Source of the DNA: Falsiroseomonas sp044341625
GTDB taxonomy: Bacteria; Pseudomonadota; Alphaproteobacteria; Acetobacterales; Acetobacteraceae
Reading direction: 5' to 3'
NCBI GenBank assembly: GCA_044341625.1
Contig: JBIIRI010000001.1
Location: forward strand, 1 to 64,000
DNA: 64,000 nt
The notes beneath the pieces are model-generated. The model ran no database searches and had not been told where the DNA came from. It saw only the letters and a program-made list of their open reading frames with translations. Shown here piece after piece: positions 44,435 to 52,318 of the stretch. Numbering within the stretch: the first letter of the stretch is position 1; each line of letters begins with the position of its first letter. The translations under genes were made by a program, and so were the position numbers.

Positions 44435-45250
44435 ATGAGCTTCGCCCCCCCTGCCCGCCGCGCGGGCGTCATCGCGCGCCCGGATTGCCGCATCGCCTAT
44501 GAGGTCACGGGCGAAGGCCCGGCCATCGTCTTCGCGCATGGGCTCGGCGGCAACCTGATGTCGTGGTGGCAGCAGGTGGCGTATTTCGCCACGCGCTACA
44601 CCTGTGTCGCCTTTTCCCATCGCGGCTTCTTCCCCTCCACCGCGCCGGCAGGCGGTGTCGATCCGCGCGAATATGCGGGCGATGTCGCGGCGCTGGTGGA
44701 TGAGCTCGGCCTTGGGGACATCCGCTTCGTCGGGCAGTCCATGGGGGGCTGGACGGGCGTTGAATATGCGCTGTCGCGGCCGGGCCGGGTGAAGGCGCTG
44801 GTGCTGGCCGGCACCACCGGCACGCTCGACCCGACGCAATTGCCGGGCGCGGCCCCGGCACCGGACCACGCGGCGGCGCGCGCGGATCTCATCGCACGCG
44901 GCATCAACCCGGCGGCGGGCGCGCGGATGGCGGAAGAACAGCCGGCGCTGCACCACCTGTATAACCACATCTCCAATCTCAATGCGGGGCTGGACCGGGA
45001 AGCGGTGCGGAAGGGCATCCACGCCATGCGCAACCGTCCGCCCGCCAGCTTCGCCGCTGCACGCTGCCCGGTGCTGTTCGTGCCGGGGGCGGAGGATGTG
45101 GTGCTGCATGTCCCCGGCGCCGCGATGGCCGCCGCGATCCCCGGCGCGCGCTGCGCAACCCTCGCCCGCGCCGGGCATAGCGGCCATTTCGAACGCGCGG
45201 CCGCCTTCAACGCGCTGGCAGAGGCCTTCTTCGAGGAAGTCGGGGCGTAG
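44435..45250 (+). CDS. Alpha/beta hydrolase
   Basis: 271 aa, classical alpha/beta-hydrolase. Oxyanion strand IVFAHGLGGNLMSWWQQ near residues 30-46, nucleophile Ser in VGQSMGGWTG (about 103-112), acid VPGAEDVV and base His in AGHSGHFE. Chain length fits 3-oxoadipate enol-lactonase or BioH-type esterases, but the lid does not identify a substrate. Start chosen at the ATG before MSFAPPARRAG; in-frame codons further up cross a 200-bp gap where I see no gene. A strong perfect hairpin follows the stop. Confidence 0.85.
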   Translation: MSFAPPARRAGVIARPDCRIAYEVTGEGPAIVFAHGLGGNLMSWWQQVAYFATRYTCVAFSHRGFFPSTAPAGGVDPREYAGDVAALVDELGLGDIRFVGQSMGGWTGVEYALSRPGRVKALVLAGTTGTLDPTQLPGAAPAPDHAAARADLIARGINPAAGARMAEEQPALHHLYNHISNLNAGLDREAVRKGIHAMRNRPPASFAAARCPVLFVPGAEDVVLHVPGAAMAAAIPGARCATLARAGHSGHFERAAAFNALAEAFFEEVGA

Positions 45251-45256
45251 GACGTT

Positions 45257-45289
45257 CCCCCACAAAGCCGCGGTTCGGCTTTGTGGGGG
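45257..45289. terminator. 14-bp perfect hairpin between convergent genes
   Basis: CCCCCACAAAGCCG / CGGCTTTGTGGGGG with a CGGTT loop, lying 7 nt after the hydrolase stop and 40 nt from the convergent Bug-receptor stop. There is no T-run on either side, so it resembles an intrinsic-like hairpin terminator serving both genes, or a transcript-end stabiliser. Confidence 0.55.
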
Positions 45290-45329
45290 GCCGTCTTGGT
45301 GCCGATCCCGGGGCGGCGCCGCGGCCCGG

Positions 45330-46313
45330 TCAGCTATCCAGGCGCAAGCCCAGATCGCGGATCAGGGGGCGCCACAGCGCATTCTCTCGCGCGACGAAGG
45401 CCTGGAACTCGGCGGGCGACTGGGGGCGGTATTCGATGTCGAGGTCACGCAGCCGCGGCGCGATGGCATCCGACTGCATGGCGCGCTGCATCTCGGCCCC
45501 CAGCCGGGCGATGACCGGGGCGGGGGTGCCCGCCGGCACGCTCATGCCCTGCCAGCCATAGGCGACCGCATCGTGGCCGAGTTCCTTCGCCGTCGGCACG
45601 TTGGGCGCCAGGCGGGTGCGTGATTCCGTCAGCGCGACAAGGGCGCGCACGCGGCCGTCGCGGATGAAGGGCGTGCCGGTGGCGGTGTCGATCATCACCA
45701 CATCCACATTCCCCGCCAGCAGGTCCTGCATCGCCGCCGGGCCGCCGCGATAGGGCACATGGTCCGCCGCCAGGCCGCTGCGGCGCTTCAGCAACTCCAT
45801 GGCCAGGTGATGCGGCGATGCGACCGCCGGCGTGCCATATGTCGGCGCCCGGCTGCGCGAGGCCGCGAGCAGCCCAGCGAAATCCTGCCAGGGGCTGTCC
45901 GGCCGCACCACCACATAGAGCGGGAACAGCCCGATGAAGCCGACACCCGTCAGGTCGCGGTCCGGGTCATAGGGCAGCCGCGCATAGAGCACCGGGTTGT
46001 AGGTCAGGATGCCGTTGTCGACATGCAGCCACGTGTTGCCATCGGCCGGGCTGCGGGCGACCGCTTCAGAGGCCAGCACCGCGCCGCCGCCCGGCCGGTT
46101 CTCCACCACCACATTCTGGCCGAGGCGCGGCGCCATCTGCCCCGCGATCAGCCGCGCGAAGGTGTCGGAAGGGCCGCCCGGCGGATAGCCGACAAGCCAG
46201 CGCATGGGCCGGTCCGGCCAGGCCGCTGCCCCTTGGGCCAAGGCCGCGCCCGGCAGGGCCCCGAGCCCCACGCCCGCCACAGCGCCCCGCAAGATCCCCC
46301 GACGTGCGATCAT
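45330..46313 (-). CDS. Bug/TctC family tripartite tricarboxylate receptor
   Basis: 327 aa with a Tat-like signal (MIARRGILRGAVAGVGLGAL...AQG). Bug-family blocks: RWLVGYPPGGPSDTFARLIA (the phosphate/carboxylate loop), GQNVVVENRPGGGAVLAS, and the later YGTPAVASPHHLAMELL. Bug proteins bind small carboxylates; many act without a cognate TctAB permease, and none is present here. Start ATG chosen because it begins the signal peptide; the longer frame upstream is antisense to the next gene's 5' region. The family is highly expanded in beta- and some alphaproteobacteria. Confidence 0.9.
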   Translation of the reverse strand: MIARRGILRGAVAGVGLGALPGAALAQGAAAWPDRPMRWLVGYPPGGPSDTFARLIAGQMAPRLGQNVVVENRPGGGAVLASEAVARSPADGNTWLHVDNGILTYNPVLYARLPYDPDRDLTGVGFIGLFPLYVVVRPDSPWQDFAGLLAASRSRAPTYGTPAVASPHHLAMELLKRRSGLAADHVPYRGGPAAMQDLLAGNVDVVMIDTATGTPFIRDGRVRALVALTESRTRLAPNVPTAKELGHDAVAYGWQGMSVPAGTPAPVIARLGAEMQRAMQSDAIAPRLRDLDIEYRPQSPAEFQAFVARENALWRPLIRDLGLRLDS

Positions 46314-46446
46314 TCCCGTTTTCCCCCGTCCCTGGCCGCCGCATGTTGCGATGAGCCCGCACGGCGCGCCAGCCATGCCGCCGACGCCGCGCAAACCCCA
46401 ATGCAGTGTCTTGATCCTGCCACATGATCGCATGAGAGTGTCAGGC

Positions 46447-47253
46447 ATGCGCGCATTGGTCGGCATTTCCTGCTGCAACAAGGCCTTCGGGCTGTTCGCC
46501 ACGCCGAACCACGCGGCGTCCGACAGCTACGTTCGCGTCACGCTCGGCCCGGTGGGCGGCGTGCCCGTGCTGCTGCCCGCGGCCGGCGCTGAACTGGCGG
46601 CGGACATCCTGCCCCGACTTGATGGGCTGATCCTCACCGGCAGCCGGTCCAATGTGCATCCCGGCCATTATGACGGCCCCGCCCATGCCGAAGGCACGCC
46701 TGAAGACCCGCAGCGCGACGCGACGACCCTGCCGCTGATTCGCGCCGCCATCGCGGCGGGGCTGCCGGTTCTGGCGATCTGCCGGGGGTTCCAGGAACTG
46801 AACGTCGCCCTTGGCGGCTCGCTGGACCAGCGTATCCAGGACCTGCCGGGCCGAATGGACCACTCGACGCCGAGCGACCAGAAGCTGCCGAAGGTGCGGA
46901 TCGGCAAGGCGCATGCGGTGCGTGTCGCGCCCGATGGCGTGCTGGCCCGCATCTGGGGCGCCGCCGCGCTGCCCTGGCGGGCCGAGGCGGTGGCGGTGAA
47001 CTCCCTCCACAACCAGGGCATCCAGAACCTGGCCCCGCGACTGGTGGCGGAGGCCTGGGCGCCCGACGGCACGATCGAGGCCGTGCGCGTGCCGGACGCG
47101 CCGGGCTTCGTGCTCGGCGTGCAATGGCACCCCGAATATGACTGGGAAACCGACCCGCTGAGCCGCGCCCTGTTCGAGGCCTTCGGGATCGCGGCGGCGG
47201 AATGGTCCGCGCGCCGCCACGGCGCGCCATCCCCGCGACTTGTCGCGGCGTGA
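46447..47253 (+). CDS. Class I glutamine amidotransferase-like gamma-glutamyl hydrolase (PuuD type)
   Basis: 268 aa. Catalytic Cys in LAICRGFQELNVALGG (about residue 106), His and Glu in QWHPEYDWE, the standard triad of the family. Members cleave gamma-glutamyl-GABA (putrescine breakdown) or similar gamma-glutamyl amides. An alternative ATG at 46432 would add five residues; the chosen start has GAGAG upstream. Divergent from the Bug-receptor gene. A possible polyamine link comes from the PotD-like receptor 3 kb away, but no other puu genes are visible. Confidence 0.85.
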   Translation: MRALVGISCCNKAFGLFATPNHAASDSYVRVTLGPVGGVPVLLPAAGAELAADILPRLDGLILTGSRSNVHPGHYDGPAHAEGTPEDPQRDATTLPLIRAAIAAGLPVLAICRGFQELNVALGGSLDQRIQDLPGRMDHSTPSDQKLPKVRIGKAHAVRVAPDGVLARIWGAAALPWRAEAVAVNSLHNQGIQNLAPRLVAEAWAPDGTIEAVRVPDAPGFVLGVQWHPEYDWETDPLSRALFEAFGIAAAEWSARRHGAPSPRLVAA

Positions 47254-47344
47254 GACATTTCGCTCACGGAGAGGCGATTTCTTTCAACTGGCCGCGATCA
47301 TTCCGCCAAATCGCGGAATTCATGGCCGCGCACGCATTCGCCTT

Positions 47345-47374
47345 TTGCATCCGCGACGGCGAACACGCTAAGCT
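47345..47374 (+). promoter_or_regulatory. Candidate sigma-70-type promoter
   Basis: TTGCAT at 47345 and TAAGCT at 47369, separated by 18 bp, in one of the least GC-rich intergenic stretches of the window. It would start transcription near 47380, just ahead of the hairpins and terminator described next. Predicted by eye only. Confidence 0.35.
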
Positions 47375-47379
47375 CCACC

Positions 47380-47492
47380 TTGCCGGCCGACTATAGCCGG
47401 TGAGCGATCCGGTTCCCCTGCCGGCTCGCCCGACCATTCCGATCGGAAAATCAAAAGTAGCGCCCGGTCACCCCCCTGGCCGGGCGTTTTTT
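47380..47492 (+). ncRNA. Candidate small regulatory RNA or leader RNA
   Basis: About 113 nt, no open frame. Layout: a CACC/GGTG-closed hairpin (about 47376-47402), a second imperfect stem with a C-rich loop (TTCCCCTG), a CCGATCGG palindrome, an unpaired A-rich tract (GGAAAATCAAAAG, 47445-47457), then a terminator with T6. That order resembles Hfq-binding small RNAs, and the C-rich loops could pair with ribosome-binding sites. It could instead be the leader of the downstream FAH-family gene, ended by attenuation. No known family recognised. Confidence 0.4.
47461..47492 (+). terminator. Factor-independent terminator, 122 bp upstream of the FAH-family gene
   Basis: CGCCCGG / CCGGGCG, seven-base-pair perfect stem with a 12-base C-rich loop, followed by TTTTTT. 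It is the strongest terminator in the 360-bp gene-free gap. It is 208 nt beyond the amidotransferase stop, which is far for its own terminator and points to a separate short transcript. Confidence 0.85.
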
Positions 47493-47613
47493 GTTGCTCG
47501 GCTCTTTTTCGCCCAGCGCAAGACACTGACGAGATGGAAAGTCCCGGTCACGATCTTGCGCGGGCCCATCCACAGGGTATGACAGCAACGCTTCCAGGTT
47601 GGGGAACCAGAAA

Positions 47614-48300
47614 ATGTCCGAATTCGTCATCGCGCCGCCCAAGGTGGCCTACCTGCCCGTCAAGGGCGGCGGCAAGTTTCCGGTGCGCCGCATCTTCTGC
47701 GTCGGCCGCAACTACGCCGAGCACGCGATCGAGATGGGCTCCGACCCGACGCGCGAGCCGCCCTTCTACTTCGCGAAGCCGGCGGACAGCCTGGTGATCG
47801 ACGGCGCCGACATGCCCTATCCGGTCGCCAGCAAGAACCTGCACCATGAGATGGAGCTGGTGGTTGCCATCGGCACCGGCGGCGCGAACATCGCCCAGGC
47901 GGATGCGCTGAAGCATGTGTGGGGTTGGTGCGCCGGCCTCGATATGACGCGCCGCGACCTGCAGAACGAAGCGAAGAAGACCGGCCGCCCGTGGGACATG
48001 GGCAAGGGCTTCGACCATTCCGCGCCGATGGGCCTGCTGGTGAAGCATGACGGGTCCTATGACGGCTCGAAGGGCAAGATCGAGCTCAAGGTCAACGGCG
48101 TGGTGAAGCAGGTCTCCGACCTGTCCAAGCTGATCTGGTCGGTGCCCGAGGTGATCGCGAATCTCTCCGGCCTCGTGCGGCTGGAGCCGGGCGACCTGAT
48201 CATGACCGGCACGCCCGAGGGCGTCGCGGCCGTGGTGAAGGGCGATGTCCTCGAAGGCTTCGTCGAGGGCGTGGGCGAGATCCGCACCAAGATCGTCTGA
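47614..48300 (+). CDS. Fumarylacetoacetate hydrolase family protein
   Basis: 228 aa, the short FAH form (acylpyruvase/FAHD1-like). The active-site His-Glu region LHHEMELVVAIG near residues 75-86 and the later metal site GLDMTRRDLQ are present; KGFDHSAPMG and GDLIMTGTPEGVAAV are family hallmarks. It cleaves C-C bonds of acylpyruvates or 2-hydroxy-hepta-2,4-diene-1,7-dioate-like diacids using Mg2+. Start ATG has GGGGA nine bases upstream; an earlier in-frame TTG is not favoured. Followed 9 nt later by exonuclease III. Confidence 0.9.
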   Translation: MSEFVIAPPKVAYLPVKGGGKFPVRRIFCVGRNYAEHAIEMGSDPTREPPFYFAKPADSLVIDGADMPYPVASKNLHHEMELVVAIGTGGANIAQADALKHVWGWCAGLDMTRRDLQNEAKKTGRPWDMGKGFDHSAPMGLLVKHDGSYDGSKGKIELKVNGVVKQVSDLSKLIWSVPEVIANLSGLVRLEPGDLIMTGTPEGVAAVVKGDVLEGFVEGVGEIRTKIV

Positions 48301-48308
48301 TCCCACTC

Positions 48309-49181
48309 GTGGCGGCCAGGCCGAAGACGCAGCAGCCCGCGCCGGCGATCATCGCCGGCACGAAGCCGCTGCGGATCGTGACGTGGAACATCAATTCCGT
48401 CCGGCTGCGGCTGCCGCTGCTGGCGGATCTCGTCGCCGCGCTGGCGCCCGACGTGATCTGCCTGCAGGAGACGAAGTGCCCCGACGAGCACTTCCCGCAC
48501 GAAGGCATCGCTGCGCTTGGCTTCGCGCATCGCGCGGTGCGCGGGATGAAGGGCTACAACGGCGTCGCCATCCTCTCGAAGCTGCCGTTCAGCCTGCGTG
48601 ATGGCCAGGACCCCGATTGGTGCGGCAAGGGCGATTGCCGACACATCGCCGCCGAGATCGACGCGCCGGGCGGTGCCGTCGAACTGCATGATTTCTACAT
48701 ACCCGCGGGCGGCGACATCGCCGACCGCGAGGCCAATCCGAAATTCGCCCACAAGCTGGATTTCGTCGCCGAAGCCACCGCCTGGTCGGCGCGGCGCCAT
48801 GCGGCGGGCGGCTTCCGGCGCGCGGTGCTGGTGGGCGACCTGAATATCGCGCCGCTGGAACATGATGTCTGGAGCCATAAGCAACTGCTCGACGTCGTCT
48901 CCCACACCCCGGTCGAGACGGCGGCGCTGGGCGGGATGATGCAGGCGGGCGGCTGGCACGACGCGCTGCGCCACTTCGTGCCGGCGGACCAGAAGCTCTA
49001 CACGTGGTGGTCCTATCGCGCCGCGGATTGGCGCGCCTCCGATCGCGGGCGGCGGCTCGACCATGTCTGGGTCTCGCCGGACCTGGTGGGCGGGCTGCGG
49101 AGCCATGCCGTGCTGAAGGATGCTCGCGGGTGGGACAAGGCGTCGGACCACGTGCCGGTGCTGATCGAGATCGCCACCTGA
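48309..49181 (+). CDS. xthA: Exodeoxyribonuclease III (AP endonuclease)
   Basis: 290 aa with a 20-residue N-terminal extension over the minimal fold. Catalytic motifs: WNINSVRLRLP, Glu in CLQETKCPD, GDLNIAPLEHDVW and the terminal SDHVPVLIEI with the Asp-His pair. It repairs abasic sites and removes 3' blocks in base-excision repair. The start is GTG, the only reasonable in-frame codon between the upstream stop and the first conserved strand. A perfect terminator follows directly. Confidence 0.93.
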   Translation: MAARPKTQQPAPAIIAGTKPLRIVTWNINSVRLRLPLLADLVAALAPDVICLQETKCPDEHFPHEGIAALGFAHRAVRGMKGYNGVAILSKLPFSLRDGQDPDWCGKGDCRHIAAEIDAPGGAVELHDFYIPAGGDIADREANPKFAHKLDFVAEATAWSARRHAAGGFRRAVLVGDLNIAPLEHDVWSHKQLLDVVSHTPVETAALGGMMQAGGWHDALRHFVPADQKLYTWWSYRAADWRASDRGRRLDHVWVSPDLVGGLRSHAVLKDARGWDKASDHVPVLIEIAT

Positions 49182-49182
49182 C

Positions 49183-49216
49183 ACCAACGGTCGCTTTCAG
49201 CGACTCGTTGGTTTTT
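49183..49216 (+). terminator. Factor-independent terminator after xthA
   Basis: ACCAACG/CGTTGGT outer stem and GTCGC/GCGAC inner stem with a five-base loop, then TTTTT, beginning 2 nt after the xthA stop. A repeat element starts right behind the T-run. Confidence 0.93.
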
Positions 49217-49260
49217 GATGCCCTCAGGCGCCGGGCGCGGCCTCCGGCCGCTTGGCTTTC
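49217..49260 (-). repeat. Dispersed hairpin repeat, copy B
   Basis: Head GATGCCCTCA followed by a GCGGCC-TCC-GGCCGC hairpin (49237-49251) and TTGGCTTT. It matches the reverse complement of the two copies at 55114-55322 and, more loosely, copy A at 26166. The remainder of the 232-bp gap up to eutB is GC-rich without recognisable features. Confidence 0.6.
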
Positions 49261-49413
49261 ACCGCACTTGCGGCGGCGGCCATTCGGCCGCTCGACCGGC
49301 TGCGCCGGTCGCATGGCTCAGCGACTGCAGCCGCTGGCATGACCCGGCGCTGCGCGGGGCTGGCAAGCGCCGCGCGGCAATGCCATGTGACTGCCAGTCC
49401 AGGGGGACGGCCA

Positions 49414-50775
49414 TTGGGCTTCGCGCACACCATCGGCGGCACCCGCCATGTTTTCGCAGACCTCCGCACGCTGCTCGCGCGGGCGTCGCCGGCGCGCTCG
49501 GGCGATGCGCTGGCAGGCGTCGCGGCCGGCAGCGCGGCGGAACGGGTCGCGGCGCAGCGCGCCCTGGCGGATCTGCCGCTGAAGCACTTCCTGACCGAAG
49601 CGATGATCCCCTATGAGGCCGATGAGGTCACGCGGCTGATCATCGACCGCCACGACGCGGCGGCCTTCGCGCCCGTATCCCACCTGACCGTCGGCGGCTT
49701 TCGCGACTGGCTGCTGGCGGAGGCCGACACGTCAGTGCTGACCGCGCTCGCGCCCGGGCTGACGCCGGAAATGGTCGCGGCGGTCAGCAAGATCTGCCGG
49801 CTGCAGGACCTCGTCGCGATTGCGGCGAAGTGCCGCGTCGTCACGCGCTTCCGCAACACGCTCGGCCTGCCGGGGACGCTTGGCATCCGGTTGCAGCCCA
49901 ACGACCCGGTGGACGACCCGAAGAGCATCGCGGCGCAGATCCTGGATGGGCTGCTGCTCGGCGCCGGCGATGCGGTGATCGGCATCAATCCCGCGACCGA
50001 CAATGTGGACAGCCTGCTGCGCCTGCTCGGCCTGCTCGACGCGCTGCGGGATCGCTTCGCCATCCCGACGCAATCCTGCGTGCTGGCGCATGTGACGACA
50101 ACGCTGATGGCCATCGAACGCGGCGCGCCGGTGGATCTGGTGTTCCAGTCGGTCGGCGGGACGGAAGGCGCCAATCGCGGCTTCGGCGTCTCCCTCGCCC
50201 TGCTGCGCGAAGCGCGGGAGGCCGCGCTGGCGCTGAAGCGCGGCACCATTGGCGACAACGTCATGTACTTCGAGACCGGCCAGGGCAGCGCGCTATCCGC
50301 CGACGCGCATCACGGCTGCGACCAGCAGACGCTGGAAGCGCGGGCCTATGCCGTGGCGCGGGACTTCGCACCCCTGCTGGTGAATTCCGTCGTCGGCTTC
50401 ATCGGCCCGGAATACCTGTTCGACGGCAAGCAGATCATGCGCGCGGGACTGGAGGACCATTTCTGCGGCAAGCTGCTCGGCCTGCCGATGGGGGTGGATG
50501 TTTGCTACACGAACCATGCGGAAGCCGACCAGGACGACATGGACGCGCTGCTGACGCTGCTCGGCGTCGCGGGCGTGAACTACGTGATGGGCGTGCCGGG
50601 CGCGGATGACGTGATGCTGGCCTACCAATCCACATCGTTCCATGACGGGCTCTATGCGCGCGCAGTTCTCGGCAAGCGGCCGGCGCCGGAATTCGCGGAG
50701 TGGCTCGCGCGCATGGGCATCGCGACCGCGACGCCCGAGATGCTGCCCGGTGCCATGGCCCCGGTCCTCTCATGA
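49414..50775 (+). CDS. eutB: Ethanolamine ammonia-lyase, large subunit
   Basis: 453 aa from a TTG start, exactly the E. coli EutB length; the TTG is preceded by AGGGGGA at six bases. A longer in-frame reading (another 54 residues) has no similarity. Conserved blocks: RSGDALAGVAAGS, RLQPNDPVDD, GDAVIGINPATDNVDS, CVLAHVTT, FETGQGSALSADAHHG and GPEYLFDGKQIMRAGLEDHF. With EutC and adenosylcobalamin it splits ethanolamine into acetaldehyde and ammonia. No microcompartment shell, reactivase EutA or transporter genes are nearby, as in the simple eutBC type found in aerobes. Confidence 0.95.
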   Translation: MGFAHTIGGTRHVFADLRTLLARASPARSGDALAGVAAGSAAERVAAQRALADLPLKHFLTEAMIPYEADEVTRLIIDRHDAAAFAPVSHLTVGGFRDWLLAEADTSVLTALAPGLTPEMVAAVSKICRLQDLVAIAAKCRVVTRFRNTLGLPGTLGIRLQPNDPVDDPKSIAAQILDGLLLGAGDAVIGINPATDNVDSLLRLLGLLDALRDRFAIPTQSCVLAHVTTTLMAIERGAPVDLVFQSVGGTEGANRGFGVSLALLREAREAALALKRGTIGDNVMYFETGQGSALSADAHHGCDQQTLEARAYAVARDFAPLLVNSVVGFIGPEYLFDGKQIMRAGLEDHFCGKLLGLPMGVDVCYTNHAEADQDDMDALLTLLGVAGVNYVMGVPGADDVMLAYQSTSFHDGLYARAVLGKRPAPEFAEWLARMGIATATPEMLPGAMAPVLS

Positions 50776-51551
50776 CGGAACCACCGGCGCTTGCCTGGTC
50801 CGACCTGCGGCGCTTCACCGCCGCGCGGGTCGGACTTGGCCGTGCGGGCAATGCGCAGCCGACGGTGGCGCATCTCGATTTCGTGGAAGCGCATGCGCGC
50901 GCGCGCGACGCCGTTTGGTCCACGCTGGATGCCGAGGCGCTGGAGGCCGCGCTGGCCCCTCTCGGCGTCGCGACGGCGCGCGTCGCGAGCGCGGCGGCCG
51001 ACCGGCGCGACTATCTGCTGCGCCCCGATCTCGGACGCCGGCTGCGGGCGGAGGATCGTGACAGGCTGGCGGCGACGCCGCATCCCGGCAGCTTCGCCAT
51101 CGTGCTGGCCGATGGCCTCTGCGCGACCGGCGTGCAGGCGCAGGCCCCCGCGCTAGTCGCGACGCTACTGCCGGGGCTGCGCGGGGCGGGCTGGGATGTC
51201 GCGCCCGTGGTGATCGCGCGCGAAGCCCGCGTCGCGCTCGGCGACGACATCGCGGAGGCGCTCGGCGCGACGGCGGTCGCGGTGGTGATCGGGGAACGGC
51301 CGGGGCTCAGCGCGCTCGACAGCATGGGGATCTACCTGACCTGGGCGCCCAAGCGCGGCCGCAGCGATGCGGAGCGAAACTGCATCAGCAATATCCGCCC
51401 CGGCGGCCTCGGCACGGCGGAGGCCGCGCGCAAGCTGCTGTGGCTGGTCGCCGCCGCGCGGCGGCTCGGCGCGACGGGCGTCGCGCTGAAGGATGAGGAA
51501 CCCGTTGCGCTGGATGCACCGCAAGCCGCGCCGGCGCTACCTCAGTCGTAG
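50772..51551 (+). CDS. eutC: Ethanolamine ammonia-lyase, small subunit
   Basis: 259 aa, a little short of E. coli EutC (about 295). Begins MTEPPALAWSDLRRFTAARVGLGRAG; the family's LRRFTxARVGLGRxG pattern is clear, followed by the cobalamin-contacting region up to ERPGLSALDSMGIYL and RNCISNIRPGGL. The start ATG overlaps the eutB stop (ATGA), so 1:1 synthesis is expected. The 3' end overlaps the convergent ABC ATPase gene by 10 nt. The N-terminal tail that targets EutC to microcompartments appears absent. Confidence 0.93.
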   Translation: MTEPPALAWSDLRRFTAARVGLGRAGNAQPTVAHLDFVEAHARARDAVWSTLDAEALEAALAPLGVATARVASAAADRRDYLLRPDLGRRLRAEDRDRLAATPHPGSFAIVLADGLCATGVQAQAPALVATLLPGLRGAGWDVAPVVIAREARVALGDDIAEALGATAVAVVIGERPGLSALDSMGIYLTWAPKRGRSDAERNCISNIRPGGLGTAEAARKLLWLVAAARRLGATGVALKDEEPVALDAPQAAPALPQS

Positions 51552-52315
51552 GTGACCATTCGGAGCGCGGCGTCCCGGTCATAGCCCTTCGAGGCCAGCA
51601 GAAGCTGGCGCGTATAGGCCTCGCGCGGGTTTTCCTGGCGCAGCGTGGCGACGTCCATCTCCTCGACCACGACGCCGCGATTCATCACCGCCAGTCGGTC
51701 GCACATATGCGCCACAACGGCCAGGTTGTGGCTGACCAGGATCATCGTCAGCCCCTGCGCGGCGCGCAGCCGGCGCAGCAGGTTCAGGATCTCGGCCTGC
51801 ACGCTGACATCCAGCGCCGAGGTCGGCTCATCGAGCAGCAGCACCTTCGGCTCCAGCATCAGCGCGCGCGCGATCGCGACGCGCTGGCGCTGGCCGCCGG
51901 ATAGCTGGTTCGGGTAGCGGAAGCGGAAGGCCGGGCCCAGCCCGACATCGGCCAGCACCTTTTCGACCCGCGCGGAGATATCGCCGATGCCGTGGATCTC
52001 GAGCGGTTCGGACAGCGCGCGATCGACGGTATGGCGCGGGTGGAGGGAGGCGTAGGGGTCCTGGAAGACCATCTGCGCGATGCGGGTCAGCCGCCGATCC
52101 TGCCCAGCGACATCGAGCCCGGCGATGGTGGCGCTGCCGGTCCAGTCGCGGTTGAGCCCCGCCAGCGCGCGCAGCACGGTGGATTTCCCACTGCCGCTTT
52201 CGCCGACCACGCCGAAGCTCTCGCCGGCCGCGACATCGAAGGACACGCCGCGCACGGCCTGAACCGCATCGCGGCCCTTCCCGAAGCTGACGACAAGGTC
52301 GCGGACCGAGATCAT
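51542..52315 (-). CDS. Peptide/nickel ABC transporter ATPase (DppF/OppF type)
   Basis: 257 aa. Walker A GESGSGKST, signature LSGGQRQRVAIARAL, Walker B VLLLDEPTSALD, then the switch His in VSHNLAVV. The C-terminus is shorter than full OppF, lacking most of the Fe-S-like or peptide-regulatory tail. Last gene of a five-gene minus-strand operon (receptor, two permeases, two ATPases). With DppD it powers uptake of oligopeptides, nickel-chelates or another small solute. Confidence 0.9.
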   Translation of the reverse strand: MISVRDLVVSFGKGRDAVQAVRGVSFDVAAGESFGVVGESGSGKSTVLRALAGLNRDWTGSATIAGLDVAGQDRRLTRIAQMVFQDPYASLHPRHTVDRALSEPLEIHGIGDISARVEKVLADVGLGPAFRFRYPNQLSGGQRQRVAIARALMLEPKVLLLDEPTSALDVSVQAEILNLLRRLRAAQGLTMILVSHNLAVVAHMCDRLAVMNRGVVVEEMDVATLRQENPREAYTRQLLLASKGYDRDAALRMVTYD

Positions 52316-52318
52316 GCC

